A stretch of 64,000 bases of DNA. Source: Closterium sp. Naga37s-1. Lineage: Eukaryota > Streptophyta > Zygnematophyceae > Desmidiales > Closteriaceae. Below the pieces are notes generated by a model, which worked only from the letters and a program-made list of their open reading frames with translations, was not told the origin of the DNA and made no database searches. Of this stretch, positions 24,101 through 34,350 are shown piece after piece. A program made the translations under genes and the position numbers. Position 1 is the stretch's first letter, and each line of letters starts with the position of its first letter. The stretch is from positions 248,001 to 312,000 of the forward strand of contig CANJKZ010000924.1 of assembly GCA_947471745.1 (NCBI GenBank), read 5' to 3'.

Positions 24101-27100
24101 TCTGCCGCTCGTTCTGCCGTGGCCTAAAACACCACGGAGCACTGCCTCTGATCCATCACCCGCCCACCACATGCTTCGCACCCAGTCTAAAATGCCTTTT
24201 CTTTCCTTCTTTCTCGCTTTTTGGATGTCAGTTTTCTACTCCGCGCTTCCTTGTCTGTGTGCTCTCGTTTCGTTTCCACTCTGTTCTACTAACCAGCTAA
24301 GCGTTCCCTTTGGAACACTGCTCTGCTTTCCCCCCTCGTGCAGGCTCCTCTTATCGACGCTCTCCCCTCTCTGGTTGAATCTGCATCGTCCACTCCTGAA
24401 GCGTAAGGCTATGCATCTATCTGGACAGGCACATGCACATGGACGTGTGCATGGACATGCATGTGCACATGCGCTTGCACATGCACATGCGCTTGCACGT
24501 GCACATGCAGCGACCCTAAACAACCTCTGAATCAACTCCTCTTCTTCCCCTCTCTCTCCTTCCCCAAACTCCTGCCCCCTCCCCGGCCCCCTTCCCCGCC
24601 CTCCTGCAACCGCCATTCTTTCCTCACTCCCTTCTCTACTCTCCTCTACTCTCCCCTCCTCTCCCCTCCTCTCCCCTCCTCTCCCCTCCTCTCCCCTCCT
24701 CTCCCCTCCTCTCCCCTCCTCGCCCCGGCTCTCCCTCTCAGTGGGCTGGCAGCAGCAGTGGCCATCACCACCACGGACCTGGTCAGCAAGAGCGTTGCCA
24801 TAGAGACACAGGTGAGGGGGGATTCAGAGGTGCGGGTGGGAATAGAGACAGACGTGTGGGAGGCAGAGCTTTGAGTCGACTCAGAATTACCTCGCGGCCA
24901 TAACCACCACAGACCTGGTCAGCAAGAGCGCCGCCACAGAGACACAGGTGAGGGGGGGAGAAACGAAGATTGGGGGGGGAGGGGGGGGACGGGGACGCAA
25001 ATGGGGGGCCGACGCAGGTGGGGCGGAGGAGAAAAGAAGGTGGGCTGGAGGGGGACTTGGGTGAAAGGGGAGGAGCTAGGGGTGGGCACACGTGGGCCAA
25101 CGCAGCAAGAGTTTGGGCGTTTTTCTAAGAAATCTTGAAGGCTCCTACACTAGAGACGCAATTATAGTGGGGAGGGAGGGGAGCACGGGTGAAGGGCACG
25201 AGGGTTGCGAGACGTCCCAGGGCACAAAATACAGGCGAGATGGGATGGGAGAAGAGAAAGGATGGGGGGGAGGATGGTACACGAAGCATGTAAGTAGTGT
25301 GAAAAGAAGGAGGGGCTTGAATTCCTCCATCCTTCCGCGCCCTCCTTCCGCCCTCCTTCCTCCCTCCTTCCTTCCGCCCTTTGCCCCATCCTTCACCCAA
25401 CCTTCCTCACTTGCAGTGCATAGCCGTGGTGCTGAAATCACTTTTGAGAGTTCTCAGAATTGACTCCTCACTTGGAGTGCATAGCCCCGGTGCTCTGCAT
25501 CCCCCCTTTCCTCCCACGGCCCAACACGCTTCCAATTCTCATCACATTCCACCCTTCTCCTTGCTCCTTGCTCCCTGCTCCCTTCTCCCTGCCCCGTTCT
25601 CCTGCTTCGACCCGCACATCCCCTAATCTCCACCCCTGTGTGAGCGCAGATCGGGTCTACCACGGTGCGGCTGGGAGGCATGGCCAAGGGGTCGGGCATG
25701 ATCCACCCCAACATGGCGCCACCACTTGCGCCACATAGCTTCACAGCCCATGTGCCTTCCACCCGCGCCCCTGCTCCCACCCCACACCCCCTCCGATCCA
25801 CACCTGTGTGAGCGCAGATCGGGTCTACCACGGTGCGGCTGGGAGGCATGGCCAAGGGGTCAGGCATGATTCACCCCAACATGGCCACCATGCTCGGGGT
25901 GAGCGGGGCGAGGGGCGAGGGGATGGAGGGTACGGGGGAAAGGGGAAGGGTGAGGGGGCAAGGCGGAGGGGTCAGGCATGGCCAAGGGGTGAGGCATGGC
26001 CAAGGGGTGAGGCATGGCCAAGGGGTGAGGCATGGCCAAGGGGTCAGGCATGATTCACCCCAACATGGCCACCATGCTCGGGGTGAGAGCGAGGGGCAGG
26101 AGGGGAGGGGGAGGGGCGTGGGGGGAGGGGCGAGGGGCGAGGGGCGAGGGGGGAGGGGGAAGGGAGGAGGGGTCCGAGGCGAGGGGTGAGGGGATAGGGA
26201 ACGTATGTATGGTACAGCGTGTGTTCCTTAGTCTGATGTACATGGCATGGCAGTGTCAAATCACTGCATGTTCATGCCATGCCATGCTATGCTATGTTAT
26301 GTTATGTTGCCAAGCTGTCATGACCAGTCGACTTTTGCTTTCCTCGTGGCCTCTCCTCACTCTCTCCCATCCCCATGGTGCGTGCATGATGCATCCATCC
26401 TACGGCCGTTATATGTTCATGCCGTGCTATGTTGCCATGTTGCGAGTATGAGCAAACTCTTACCATCCTCACCCCCAATCCCCACCCTCGACCCGTCCGC
26501 CCCCATGTGCGTGCATTCATGCCCAACCGAATGCCTGGCGAAATGCATGTGACGTGCCTACACGCGCGCCCCTGCAGGTGGTGACATGCGATGCAGCAGT
26601 GGCGCCGGACCTGTGGAAGCACGTGGTGCTCACCGCCGTGCAGCGCAGCTTCAACCAGATCACCGTGCGTGCTGTGCCCTGCTGCCCTCCCTCGCTCTCC
26701 TCTTCCTCCCTCTCTCTCGTTTCCTCTCTCCCCTTTCCCTCACTCTCAAGCCGTGCAGCGCAGCTTCAACCAGATCACCGTGCGTGCCCTGCTGCCCTCT
26801 CTCTCTTCCTCTCCCTCGCTTCCTCTCTCTCACCTCTTCCTCTCACCCCTTTCCCTTAGTCTCACAGTTGTGCATCGCAGCGTCAACCAGATCACCGTGC
26901 GTGCCCTGCTGCGCTCTCTCAAACAGTCACACACACTCTCTCTCTCTCTCATGGACCTCCATTTGGGTCCCTTTTTGTCATATCAATGCACGACGACAGG
27001 CACAGGTAGGGATAAAGAACATTTGCAACATCTCGTTGGCCTTTGCACGTAGCGCAGTAGCTCGGCTGCACTGCTGTGCCGTCGCCCACTGTTACCGAAA

Positions 27101-29980
27101 GTGGTTACCACCATCTTTGGAAACGTAGGGGTTCGACTTGGAACTTGAGGCATGCCGCTTCCGTGGGCAAAGCATGGGAAGGATTTGATTGCGCGGCTGC
27201 CATCGCAACCATAGGCCTCCACTGCCAGTGTAAGAAAAATAGGTGTGTGCCGAAACGATCTCCAGTCATCAGGGCGGTTCGGCACACACCAGTTTCTCCT
27301 GCCCGCCTACCTGGTTTTGTGGGCCTTGAGGGTCTTTTCTAATAATTAGCTGAGGACGGGTAGTAACGTCAGCTACCCATGACTCTCCTGTTGTCGGGTG
27401 TCAGTGTCATGACACAACACCTTCTCTCTACTGTCCACCCAATCGGTTTTGTGAGCCTTGCTGCAGCTGCCTCACTAAGGATAGGTGTTTGTTTTCTTTT
27501 CTATTGAGGCAGCTCACGGAGTCATTGGTTACCCATGACTCTCTTGTTATCCGGTGTCACAGCGTCACACCTCCTCTCATCCCATATCCTCTCATCCCAC
27601 GTCCTCTCATCCCACGTCCTCTCATCCCACGTCCTCTCATCCCACTTCCTCTCATCCCACTTCCCCTCAGCACACCTCCTCTCATCCCACTTCCTCTCAT
27701 CCCACTTCCTCTCATCCCACGTCCTCTCATCCCACGTCCTCTCATCCCACTTCCTCTCATCCCACTTCCCCTCGTCCCACGTCCTCTCATCCCACATCCT
27801 CTCATCCCACTTCCCCTCGTCCCACGTCCTCTCATCCCACTTCCTCTCATCCCACCTCCTCTCATCCCACTTGCTCTCATCCCACTTCCTCTCATCCCAC
27901 TTCCTCTCATCCCACGTCCTCTCATCCCACGTCCTCTCATCCCACTTCCTCTCATCCCACTTCCCCTCGTCCCACGTCCTCTCATCCCACATCCTCTCAT
28001 CCCACTTCCCCTCGTCCCACGTCCTCTCATCCCACTTCCTCTCATCCCACCTCCTCTCATCCCACTTCCTCTCATCCCACTTCCTCTCATCCCACTTCCT
28101 CTCATCCCATATCCTCTCATCCCACGTCCTCTCATCCCACGTCCTCTCATCCCACTTCCTCTCATCCCACTTCCCCTCGTCACACCTCCTCTCATCCCAC
28201 TTCCTCTCATCCCACCTCCTCTCATCCCACTTCCTCTCATCCCACTTCCTCTCATCCCACTTCCTCTCATCCCATATCCTCTCATCCCACGTCCTCTCAT
28301 CCCACTTCCTCTCATCCCACTTCCCCTCGTCACACCTCCTCTCATCCCACTTCCTCTCATCCCACGTCCTCTCATCCCACTTCCTCTCATCCCACTTCCT
28401 CTCATCCCACTTCCTCTCATCCCACTTCCCCTCGTCACACCTCCTCTCATCCCACTTCCTCTCATCCCACTTCCTCTCATCCCACATCCTCTCATCCCAC
28501 TTCCCCTTGTCCCACGTCCTCTCATCCCACATCCTCTCATCCCACTTCCCCTCGTCCCACGTCCTCTCATCCCACTTCCTCTCATCCCACCTCCTCTCAT
28601 CCCACTTCCTCTCATCCCACCTCCTCTCATCCCACTTCCCCTCGTCCCACTTCCTCTCGTCCCACTTCCCCTCGTCCCACTTCCTCTCGTCCCACTTCCT
28701 CTCGTCCCACTTCCTCTCGTCCCACTTCCTCTCGTCCCACTTCCCCCCATCCCCCACAGGTGGATGGGGACACAAGCACCAATGACTGTGTGATCGCGCT
28801 GGCAAGCGGCAAGGCAGGGGGCGCTGTGATTGCAGACAGTGCATCAGAGGAGGGCAGGCAGCTGCAGGCCGCCATGGACGCGGTGAGGCTCTCTCTTGAA
28901 AGGTCCTTCACTCGTCCACTCTCCGTTTGAGTGCATTCCACCCTCCAGCGCACCTGTCGTCGCACTTTCCTTCCATCTCACCCTCCATTCCAGCCCCCCT
29001 TCCCCTCTCGAACTCTTCTCCATTCCCCTTTCCCTTGACCGTCGTTTTCTCCCCTCCTCTCCCCTTCCCACGCCCTTCCTCCACCCTGTCCCACGCCCTT
29101 CCTCCACCCTTACCCCCGCCCTTGCCCCCTCCATCCCCCGGCAGGTGTGTCAAGGGTTGGCCAAGGCCATCGCATGGGATGGGGAGGGCGCCACTTGCCT
29201 CATTGAGGTGCGCACACACACCAGCCCAAGCACAATCACCAAGCACCAGCTCAAGCACAAGCATCAACTGAAGCACCAACAGCACCAGTGCAAGCACCAA
29301 CACTAGTTCACGCGTGTGCGCTAGCGCTTGCACAAGCCCTTGCAAGAGCGCACGCATGCGGATGCAGTGGTGGTGGGGCCACTGTTGGGGCACTTTAGAT
29401 GCGCATGGCGACAAGTCTTGTGCTTAATAGCGGGAGAGGGAGAGGGGCACTTGGTTGGGGCTAGTGGGGGGATCAGGGTGAGTGCCCGAATCAATAATGT
29501 GAGAAACGGGCACATGTAACTCCCTGCTCTTCCCTTCTCCTCGCTTCCTTGTTCTGCTCTACTCAGCACTTCCAATACTGTGTCACTCTTTGCTTCTGTT
29601 CACCCATTCCCCTTCCCTTCTATCCTCCTTCCCTAATCTCCCTGCTCTCCACTCCCTACTTTCCTCCTCTCCGGACCCTCCACCCTCAACCCCTTTTCTC
29701 CTCGTCCGTCTTGATGTGCCCTGAACGCACATCAACCACAACTGCAGGTGCATGTGGCAGGAGCAACGACAGAGGCTGATGCAGCTGTGGTTGCACGCTC
29801 TGTCGCTGCATCATCCCTTGCTAAGGTAATCGCACGATATCCAATCAGCAACAGAATCGAATCTGCCATGAATTTGAATCTGGCGTGGAAACAAATCCGT
29901 TTCTCTACCTTGTACTATTGTTGCTGAGCAGTAGCCGTATCCCCATCTTGACCACCTTCATTTCACATATTTGTTTGTTT

Positions 29981-30013
<33 letters not shown>

Positions 30014-30894
30014 CAGTGGTCGCTTTTCACCGGGGGTCGCCGCACCCTCTTCTCTGGAATGTTTTTTCAAAGTTTTATTAAAATTTTCAGCCTCAATCTC
30101 ACTCCTTTCACGGCGCACTTCTCCCTCACAGGCGGCAGTGTATGGGCGCGATCCCAACTGGGGGCGCATAGCGTGTGCAGCGGGGTACGCAGGAGTGCCC
30201 TTTGAACCCACGGCTCTGCGCATTGCTCTCGGTGACATTCTCCTCATGGACAAGGGACAGCCGCTGCCATTCGACAGGCACGTGCTGGGGCGGTGGGAAG
30301 GGAGGGGGGGGGGACTGGGGGACAGGGAACTGGGGAGGGCCTTTGACCCCACGGCTCTGCGCATTGCTCTGGGTGACATTCTGCTCATGGACAAGGGGCA
30401 GCCTCTGCCGTTTGACAGACACGTGCTGGGGGAGGGAGAACTGGGGGAGGGCTTCTGAACAACTGCTGCGCATTGCCCTGGGTGATACTCTGCTCATAGA
30501 CAAGGGGCAGCCGCTGCCCTTCAACAGGCACGCGTTGGGGAGGGGGAACTGGGGAAGGGGGAACTGGATAAGTATCTGCCTTTCATCCCTTATCCCTACG
30601 CACAATTTGCGTTGCTCGCGAATCCTCCACTCTATCTCACTTTTGTCAAGCCACCAGCACTTCCCTTGTCATTTTCACTCCCGTTCCCCTCCTTCTCATG
30701 CCCCTTCCCCTCGTTCCCACTCCCCTCTGGCCGCAAGCAGGAAGGCAGCGAGTGAGTATCTGAGGGGCAAGGGCGAGGTGCACGGCACAGTGATCATCGA
30801 TATCTCGATTGGGGATGGTCCGGGGGACAGCAAGGCGTGGGGCTGCGATCTCAGCTATGACTATGTGAAGATTAATGCTGAGTACACCACATAG
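18200..30894 (+). CDS. argJ: Bifunctional ornithine acetyltransferase / N-acetylglutamate synthase, plastid
   Basis: Seventeen exons: 18200-18281, 18535-18626, 19233-19358, 20047-20170, 21536-21609, 22128-22172, 22681-22731, 23454-23522, 24344-24402, 24742-24811, 25818-25898, 26578-26664, 28760-28882, 29145-29207, 29748-29825, 30132-30277, 30741-30894; 507 residues. The first ~65 residues are Ser/Ala/Arg-rich and look like a transit peptide; [14 protein letters not shown] begins the mature enzyme. ArgJ moves acetyl from N-acetylornithine to glutamate, closing the arginine acetyl cycle in the plastid. Visible motifs are [11 protein letters not shown] (Thr212-Gly213, probable oxyanion hole), [17 protein letters not shown] with Thr288 as the self-cleavage nucleophile, [15 protein letters not shown] and the C-terminal [14 protein letters not shown]. 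The last intron needs a GC donor. Many exon ends have extra decayed copies in the introns. Confidence 0.96.
19829..20025. repeat. (GAGT)n and CCACACCCAT repeats in argJ intron 3
   Basis: About 25 GAGT tetramers, some changed to GAAT, run to about 19935. Four to five CCACACCCAT decamers follow at about 19979-20025, just before the exon 4 acceptor. Confidence 0.9.
20203..20915. repeat. 11-bp minisatellite, about 64 copies, argJ intron 4
   Basis: Units are GGACATTTGGA or GGTCATTTGGA, differing at one position, with rare other changes. The array starts about 30 bp after the exon 4 donor. Because 11 is not a multiple of 3, each reading frame cycles through the same peptide ([11 protein letters not shown]), giving long false open frames. 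Confidence 0.97.
20920..20992 (+). repeat. Decayed copy of the end of argJ exon 4
   Basis: CAGAAGCCAGACCTGGCTTC and the following GCCACTGTTGCAGGTGCACGC repeat the end of exon 4 and its donor (20121-20175) about 800 bp downstream, beyond the 11-bp minisatellite. Just before it stands ATTGAGACCACACAGAAGCC, a degenerate form of the junction palindrome. Confidence 0.8.
22187..22412. repeat. 22-bp and 17-bp short tandem arrays, argJ intron 6
   Basis: GTTGATGCTCACACGAGAGA(GA) repeats five to six times (22187-22308). ATTCTGACTCGCACAT repeats three times at about 22362-22411. There are no unique spacers, so this is not a CRISPR array. Confidence 0.9.
22740..22860. repeat. (GGGAT)n / (GGCAT)n microsatellite, argJ intron 7
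   Basis: It starts a few bases after the exon 7 donor: GGCAT units, about nine GGGAT units, then GGCAT again. The same pentamers occur in LETM1 (14112) and beside the ZnF-UBP gene (53303-53330). Confidence 0.95.
23001..23173 (+). repeat. 100-bp direct repeat joined by a perfect palindrome, argJ intron 7
   Basis: TGCTTCTGCTCCTCTCCAAG at 23001 recurs at 23101, exactly 100 bp later, and similarity runs for about 73 bp with a few changes. The sequence between the copies holds the 20-bp perfect palindrome 23079-23098. No exon is involved here, so the duplication process is not limited to exon ends. Confidence 0.9.
23079..23098. repeat. Junction palindrome, perfect 20 bp (core TCGA)
   Basis: CTTTTGAGTCGACTCAAAAG equals its own reverse complement. 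It lies between the two copies of the 100-bp direct repeat. Confidence 0.95.
23586..23605. repeat. Junction palindrome, 9-bp arms (spacer CT)
   Basis: CTTTTGAGACTTCTCAAAAG, arms CTTTTGAGA and TCTCAAAAG. It lies between copies 1 and 2 of argJ exon 8 and is flanked on both sides by GGCAAGAAG-GT. Confidence 0.9.
23638..23651. repeat. Junction palindrome, perfect 14 bp (core TCGA)
   Basis: TTGAGTCGACTCAA lies directly upstream of copy 2 of argJ exon 8. Confidence 0.9.
23664..23983 (+). repeat. Three extra decayed copies of argJ exon 8
   Basis: The true exon 8 (23454-23522) is followed by copies ending at 23721, 23851 and 23983. All include GTGCTGGTGCAGTCAAC-GGG and GGGCAGCGCATCAAGAAG; copies 2 and 3 keep a GTGGGT donor. 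Spacings are about 199, 130 and 132 bp. Between copies 2 and 3 (around 23749-23783) and copies 3 and 4 (around 23882-23903) stand degenerate palindromes such as GTTTTAGTCAACACAGAAGCC without one base. Only copy 1 has a good acceptor with a long pyrimidine tract. Confidence 0.88.
24056..24118. repeat. 12-bp minisatellite (CGTTCTGCCGCT), argJ intron 8
   Basis: About five to six perfect units follow three GAGCCCGTT units. Confidence 0.95.
24640..24722. repeat. 10-bp pyrimidine minisatellite, argJ intron 9
   Basis: CTCCCCTCCT repeats about eight times just upstream of the exon 10 acceptor and may serve as its pyrimidine tract. Confidence 0.9.
24872..24949 (+). repeat. Palindrome followed by a decayed copy of argJ exon 10
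   Basis: TGAGTCGACTCA (24872-24883) is perfect over 12 bp. It is followed by GCGGCCATAACCACCACAGACCTGGTCAGC and the rest of exon 10, including the CAGGTGAGGGGGG donor, about 137 bp after the original. The copy lost its 5' part and acceptor but kept a usable donor. Confidence 0.9.
25400..25495 (+). repeat. Short direct repeat with a palindrome between copies, argJ intron 10
   Basis: CTCACTTGCAGTGCATAGCC-GTGCT (from 25407) recurs as CTCACTTGGAGTGCATAGCC (from 25467). Between them lies CTTTTGAGAGTTCTCAGAAT (25441-25460), with arms TTGAGA/TCTCA. Confidence 0.85.
25640..25730 (+). repeat. Upstream decayed copy of argJ exon 11
   Basis: TGTGAGCGCAG plus the first ~75 bases of exon 11 are repeated 168 bp upstream of the true exon 11, acceptor included. 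The copy breaks down at the bases coding the Thr nucleophile region (ATGGCGCCACC), so the downstream copy must be the working exon. Confidence 0.9.
25971..26090 (+). repeat. 18-bp array and downstream copy of the argJ exon 11 end
   Basis: ATGGCCAAGGGGTGAGGC repeats about four times, then a copy of the second half of exon 11 with its GGGGTGAG donor lies at about 26028-26084. The 18-bp unit is itself taken from exon 11 (MAKGSG). Confidence 0.9.
26751..26900 (+). repeat. Two extra copies of the argJ exon 12 end with donor
   Basis: GTGCAGCGCAGCTTCAACCA through GATCACCGTGCGTG recurs with exon-end positions 26664 (true), 26779 and 26895, spacings 115 and 116 bp. The first extra copy is identical to the original over the last ~28 exon bases. 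Both keep the ACC/GTGCGT donor. The joints read CTCTCAAG and GTCTCACAG, like the right half of the junction palindrome. Confidence 0.92.
27563..28748. repeat. 15-bp minisatellite, about 79 copies, argJ intron 12
   Basis: CTCTCATCCCACTTC units vary mainly at the last three bases (CTT, CGT, CAT, CCT contexts) and at TCATC/TCGTC. The array ends within 12 bp of the exon 13 acceptor, so it supplies that exon's pyrimidine-rich upstream region. All six frames are stop-free over more than 1 kb, which gives false ORFs of about 400-450 codons. Confidence 0.97.
30278..30740 (+). other. GC-AG intron of argJ with triplicated donor region
   Basis: The conserved junction PFDR then KAASEYL requires exon 16 to end at GACAG (30277) followed by GCACGT; no nearby GT donor keeps the frame. 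The last ~75 exon bases plus donor are repeated at about 30342-30419 and 30455-30530 (spacing 141 and 109 bp). The copies read ACAG/ACACGT and ACAG/GCACGC, so only the first keeps a full GC-type donor. Confidence 0.8.
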
Positions 30895-31627
30895 AGCGTT
30901 CTGTTGTGCGCAGTACACTTAAGTCAGGTCGGGTCCAGGATGTTCAGAACCCTTGTGAAAGGGTGTTACTTGTCACCACTATTTTGCATTAGGATAAATG
31001 TGCCGGTAGTAGAAAGTTTAGGAAATCGGCCTAGTGCAGAATTTCAATCTGAGAATCACAGTAACCTGTGCATTCTACCCAGCTAATTTGTGCTTTGGGC
31101 AGCAAAGTTAACGAATAAAACTGTTCACGTCAGAGCAGGTCAAGATTCCACTTGCCAGACACATGATTAAAGCTGCGGTCTACATACTAAAAGGTATTTT
31201 TTGGGGGCATTTCGGGTGCACACCCTATGACGGATGCTGATTGGGGAACGAAGTTACCATTTTTCAGAAATGAGGGAGCGAATGTTTTCAACAGAACTGG
31301 CGAATCCCGCCAGTTTCGTGAAAGGTTTGGTTGGGGGGTAAATATTTCGGGAGGAGAGGGTTGTGTTGGCGATTTCGCCACAACCTGCAACCAATCGAGG
31401 TTGGGGAGGAGATTGGCGCGAAAACTGTAAGCCAATCCTGAGCAAGCAAATTTTCAGAGGGGGGGTTGGGTTGTCCCAAAGCAGTTACTGCACCTCGCCA
31501 TTCAAGGTTGGAGCGAAGCCCTCTGCTACCAGGTTTTCAAGTGATAAACCAACTCCTCCCGCAGGAAGTATGTAGGCGACAGCTTTAATGGTCGAAACTT
31601 GTTTTGTGTACATGAAGTGTACCACAC
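30895..31627. other. argJ 3' side, intergenic
   Basis: Holds the argJ 3' UTR and unassigned sequence. No gene recognised. Confidence 0.5.
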
Positions 31628-31842
31628 TGTCAAGCGATGTTTATAGTTTAGATAGACTGTAGTGGGTCACATCTTAGGAGGTACAGAAAAACTCTCGACA
31701 CTCTTCCTGTACCCTTTCCCCTTCCCTAATCATCATCATTCTCGCTACCTACCTAAGTTAAGCTAGCAAACGCGCGCGCAGCAGCACCTGCACGCACGCG
31801 CTTTGCCTCCCCCCCTCCCCCCCCATCCCTCCCCTCCCCCTC

Positions 31843-31888
<46 letters not shown>

Positions 31889-34350
31889 CCCCGCCCCTTT
31901 TCGTCCCATCCCGTGACCTGTCCCGCCACACGCACGCAGCTACAGCACGCACAGCCACGCGCGCAGCAAGCAGCACGCACAGCCGCGAGCAGGCAGCACG
32001 TACAGCAGCAGCAGCCGCGAGCGCGCGCGCAACCGCACGCGCACGAGCAGCAGCCGCCAGCGCACGAAGCTGCACCTACACACGCGCGCCTCTGCAGCCG
32101 CACGTGCAGCTTCAGCAACAGCCCCACGCGCAACTGCCCACGCACTAGGAGTCACGCGCGCAGCAGCAGCAGCCACACGCGCAGCTGCCCCCCCACCAGA
32201 AGCCGCGAGTGCAGCAGCAGCAGCTTCACGAGCCTTCGATGCGCACTGCTGTCCGTGCTCCTTGACAAGCCACCCCGTTCCCCACAGCACTAGACCGTGA
32301 TTAACTGCTCCCAATCGCACTCCACCGCATTGAACCCCCCCCTGACCGCTCCCCACCGTACTGAACACCTTCCACCGCACCATTCTACTGCTCACGGTCT
32401 TCCTCCTCTGGACACGTCCCAGGCTGCTTTCTCTCCTCTTCGTTCACTGCCGCTCCTCTGGTTTTCCCGCACTCTCGGGTCACTCCCTGTCCCCCACGTG
32501 CTCGTCCCTCGTCTTCCGTTGACGACCTCCGCACTTTCTTACTTCGTTATGGTCCTCGTCGTTCTGCGCCTGAGTGTCTTCTCCCGTCGCCTCCAGAGTC
32601 GTCTCTTACCGTCTCCTCTCACCTTATCACTGATTTCTACCGCGCTGCTCGTCCAAATGTCTCACGTGTTCTTGCCTCTCTTCTTACGGACCCTCGCGCC
32701 TCTTCGTCGTTTCTCTCGGCCCTTGTTGCCGTTATCACTGACTTTGCCGCCACTCGCCACCTTGACTGCGCCACCCATGTGGTGGCCTCTCCTCCTACCC
32801 GTCCTCTGTTCACCGGGGGTGAGTCTGCCCTTGGCTGTGACGTCCTAGAGGACAGACAGTTTGTGCTGGAGTTCCTGGCAGCCGCTTCTTCCCACCTCTG
32901 TGCCGTGCTACTAGCCCCTGAGGGAGACACTGACGCCCTTGACATACCGACTCCTCGCATGTACCGTGAGGCAGTGTCAGAGCAGTGGGCCTCTCTGTGG
33001 ATAGCGGTCATGGACTCAGAGATTGCGTCTTGGAGATCCACAGGCACTTACGTCGACGCAGTTCTCCCGTCTCGGGCGAACGTAGTCGATGTCATGTGGA
33101 TCTTCAAGGTGAAGCGGCCGCCGGGATCATCGCCTGTCTTCAATGCGCGCTACGCGGCTAGGGGCTTCAGTCAGCGTGAGGGAATTGACTTCTTCCAGAC
33201 CTTCGCCCCGACCCCGAAAAAAGACAATTCTTCGGGTGTTACTTCACGTTGCAGCACAGCGAGACTACGAATTGCACTCCCTCGACTTCTTCACTTCCTT
33301 TCTCCAGGGCCGCCTATACGAGGAGATCTGGCTGCGTCGTCCTCCTGGCTTCATTGGCACTTTCCCGCCTGGGACCCAGTGGAGCCTGAGGCGACCAGTC
33401 TACGGTCTCCGCCAGGCGCCCCGTGAGTGGCACGACACGCTATGCACCACTCTTGCTGACCTCGAGTTACGTCCTTCGTCCGCCGACCCGTCGCTGTTTT
33501 TTCGCACTGGTTCCACTCCGTTCTTCGTTCTTGTCTACGTCGACGACCTTGTCTTTGCTACACCCGACAGGGTCGCTCTGGCTGAGGTGAAATCCGAACT
33601 GCAGAAGAGACACATGTGCACTGACCTGGGTGAACTGCGCCGCTACCTTGGCTTGCATATCACCAGGGACAGAACCGCTCGCACCATAACACCCTCTCAG
33701 TCACACATGGTGTAGCAGGTCCTTCTGGGGTTCGGGTTTCAGATCTCCACCACACAGGCCACTCCTCTTGCCGTCGACCACAGACCCACCGACACTTTTC
33801 CCGACGAGCCCTTCGAGTCCAGTGGTCCCTACGTAGAGCTTGTTGGCGCCTCATGTACCTGATGACTTGTACTCGTCCGGGCCTCGCTTTCCCCTTCAGC
33901 GCCCTGTCTCGCTTTGTTGCGACTGGGAGACACCGTCCTGTTCACTGGACGGCTGCTGTGAGGGTGGCGAAGTACCTGGTGACTACATTAGGCATGGGGC
34001 TTGTGCTTGGAAGGACACAACCAGTTGTGCTGACCGGTCACTGCGACTCTTCCTACGCCGACGACGTGTAGACTCAGCGGTCTACTCAGGGTTACCGCTT
34101 CAGCTTGGGCGCTGGAGCTGTGTCGTGGAGGTGTTCATGTTCGTTGTCTGTGGCGCAGTTTAGCGCAAAGACGGAGATCTATGCCGGTGCCATGGCTGCA
34201 CAGGAGCTTTGCTGGTTGATCTTCTTGCTCACCGACCCTGCTCGCTGACAACAAGGCCATGATCCTTCTGTGTCGAGAGCCCCAACCGGAGAGAAGAGTG
34301 AAGCACATCGACGTGAGGTATATTCTCCTGCGAGAGTTGCAGCGACGTGA
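31628..34350 (+). mobile_element. Ty1/copia element E, broken
   Basis: TGTCAAGCGATG at 31628 starts an LTR-like stretch (to about 31768) that aligns with the LTR at 40655 in its second half (GGTACA...CTCTCGA...CCTGTACCC, CCCTAATC). It is followed by a poly-C tract and an Ala/Gln-rich leader with CAGCAGC units. The gag, protease and integrase parts are not recognisable. Reverse transcriptase (about 32.9-33.7 kb: VKRPPG, FFQTFAPTPK, YVDDLVFA) and RNase H (to about 34.35 kb) follow. Several breaks. No 3' LTR was found by eye. Older than the copy at 40.7 kb. Confidence 0.8.

Noticed and set aside
25640-25730. The upstream exon 11 copy as the real argJ exon
   Set aside because: It loses the coding sequence around the essential Thr and has no matching donor.
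27489-28930. Open frames of 397-458 codons on both strands over the 15-bp array
   Set aside because: The same short peptide cycles in all six frames; intronic minisatellite.
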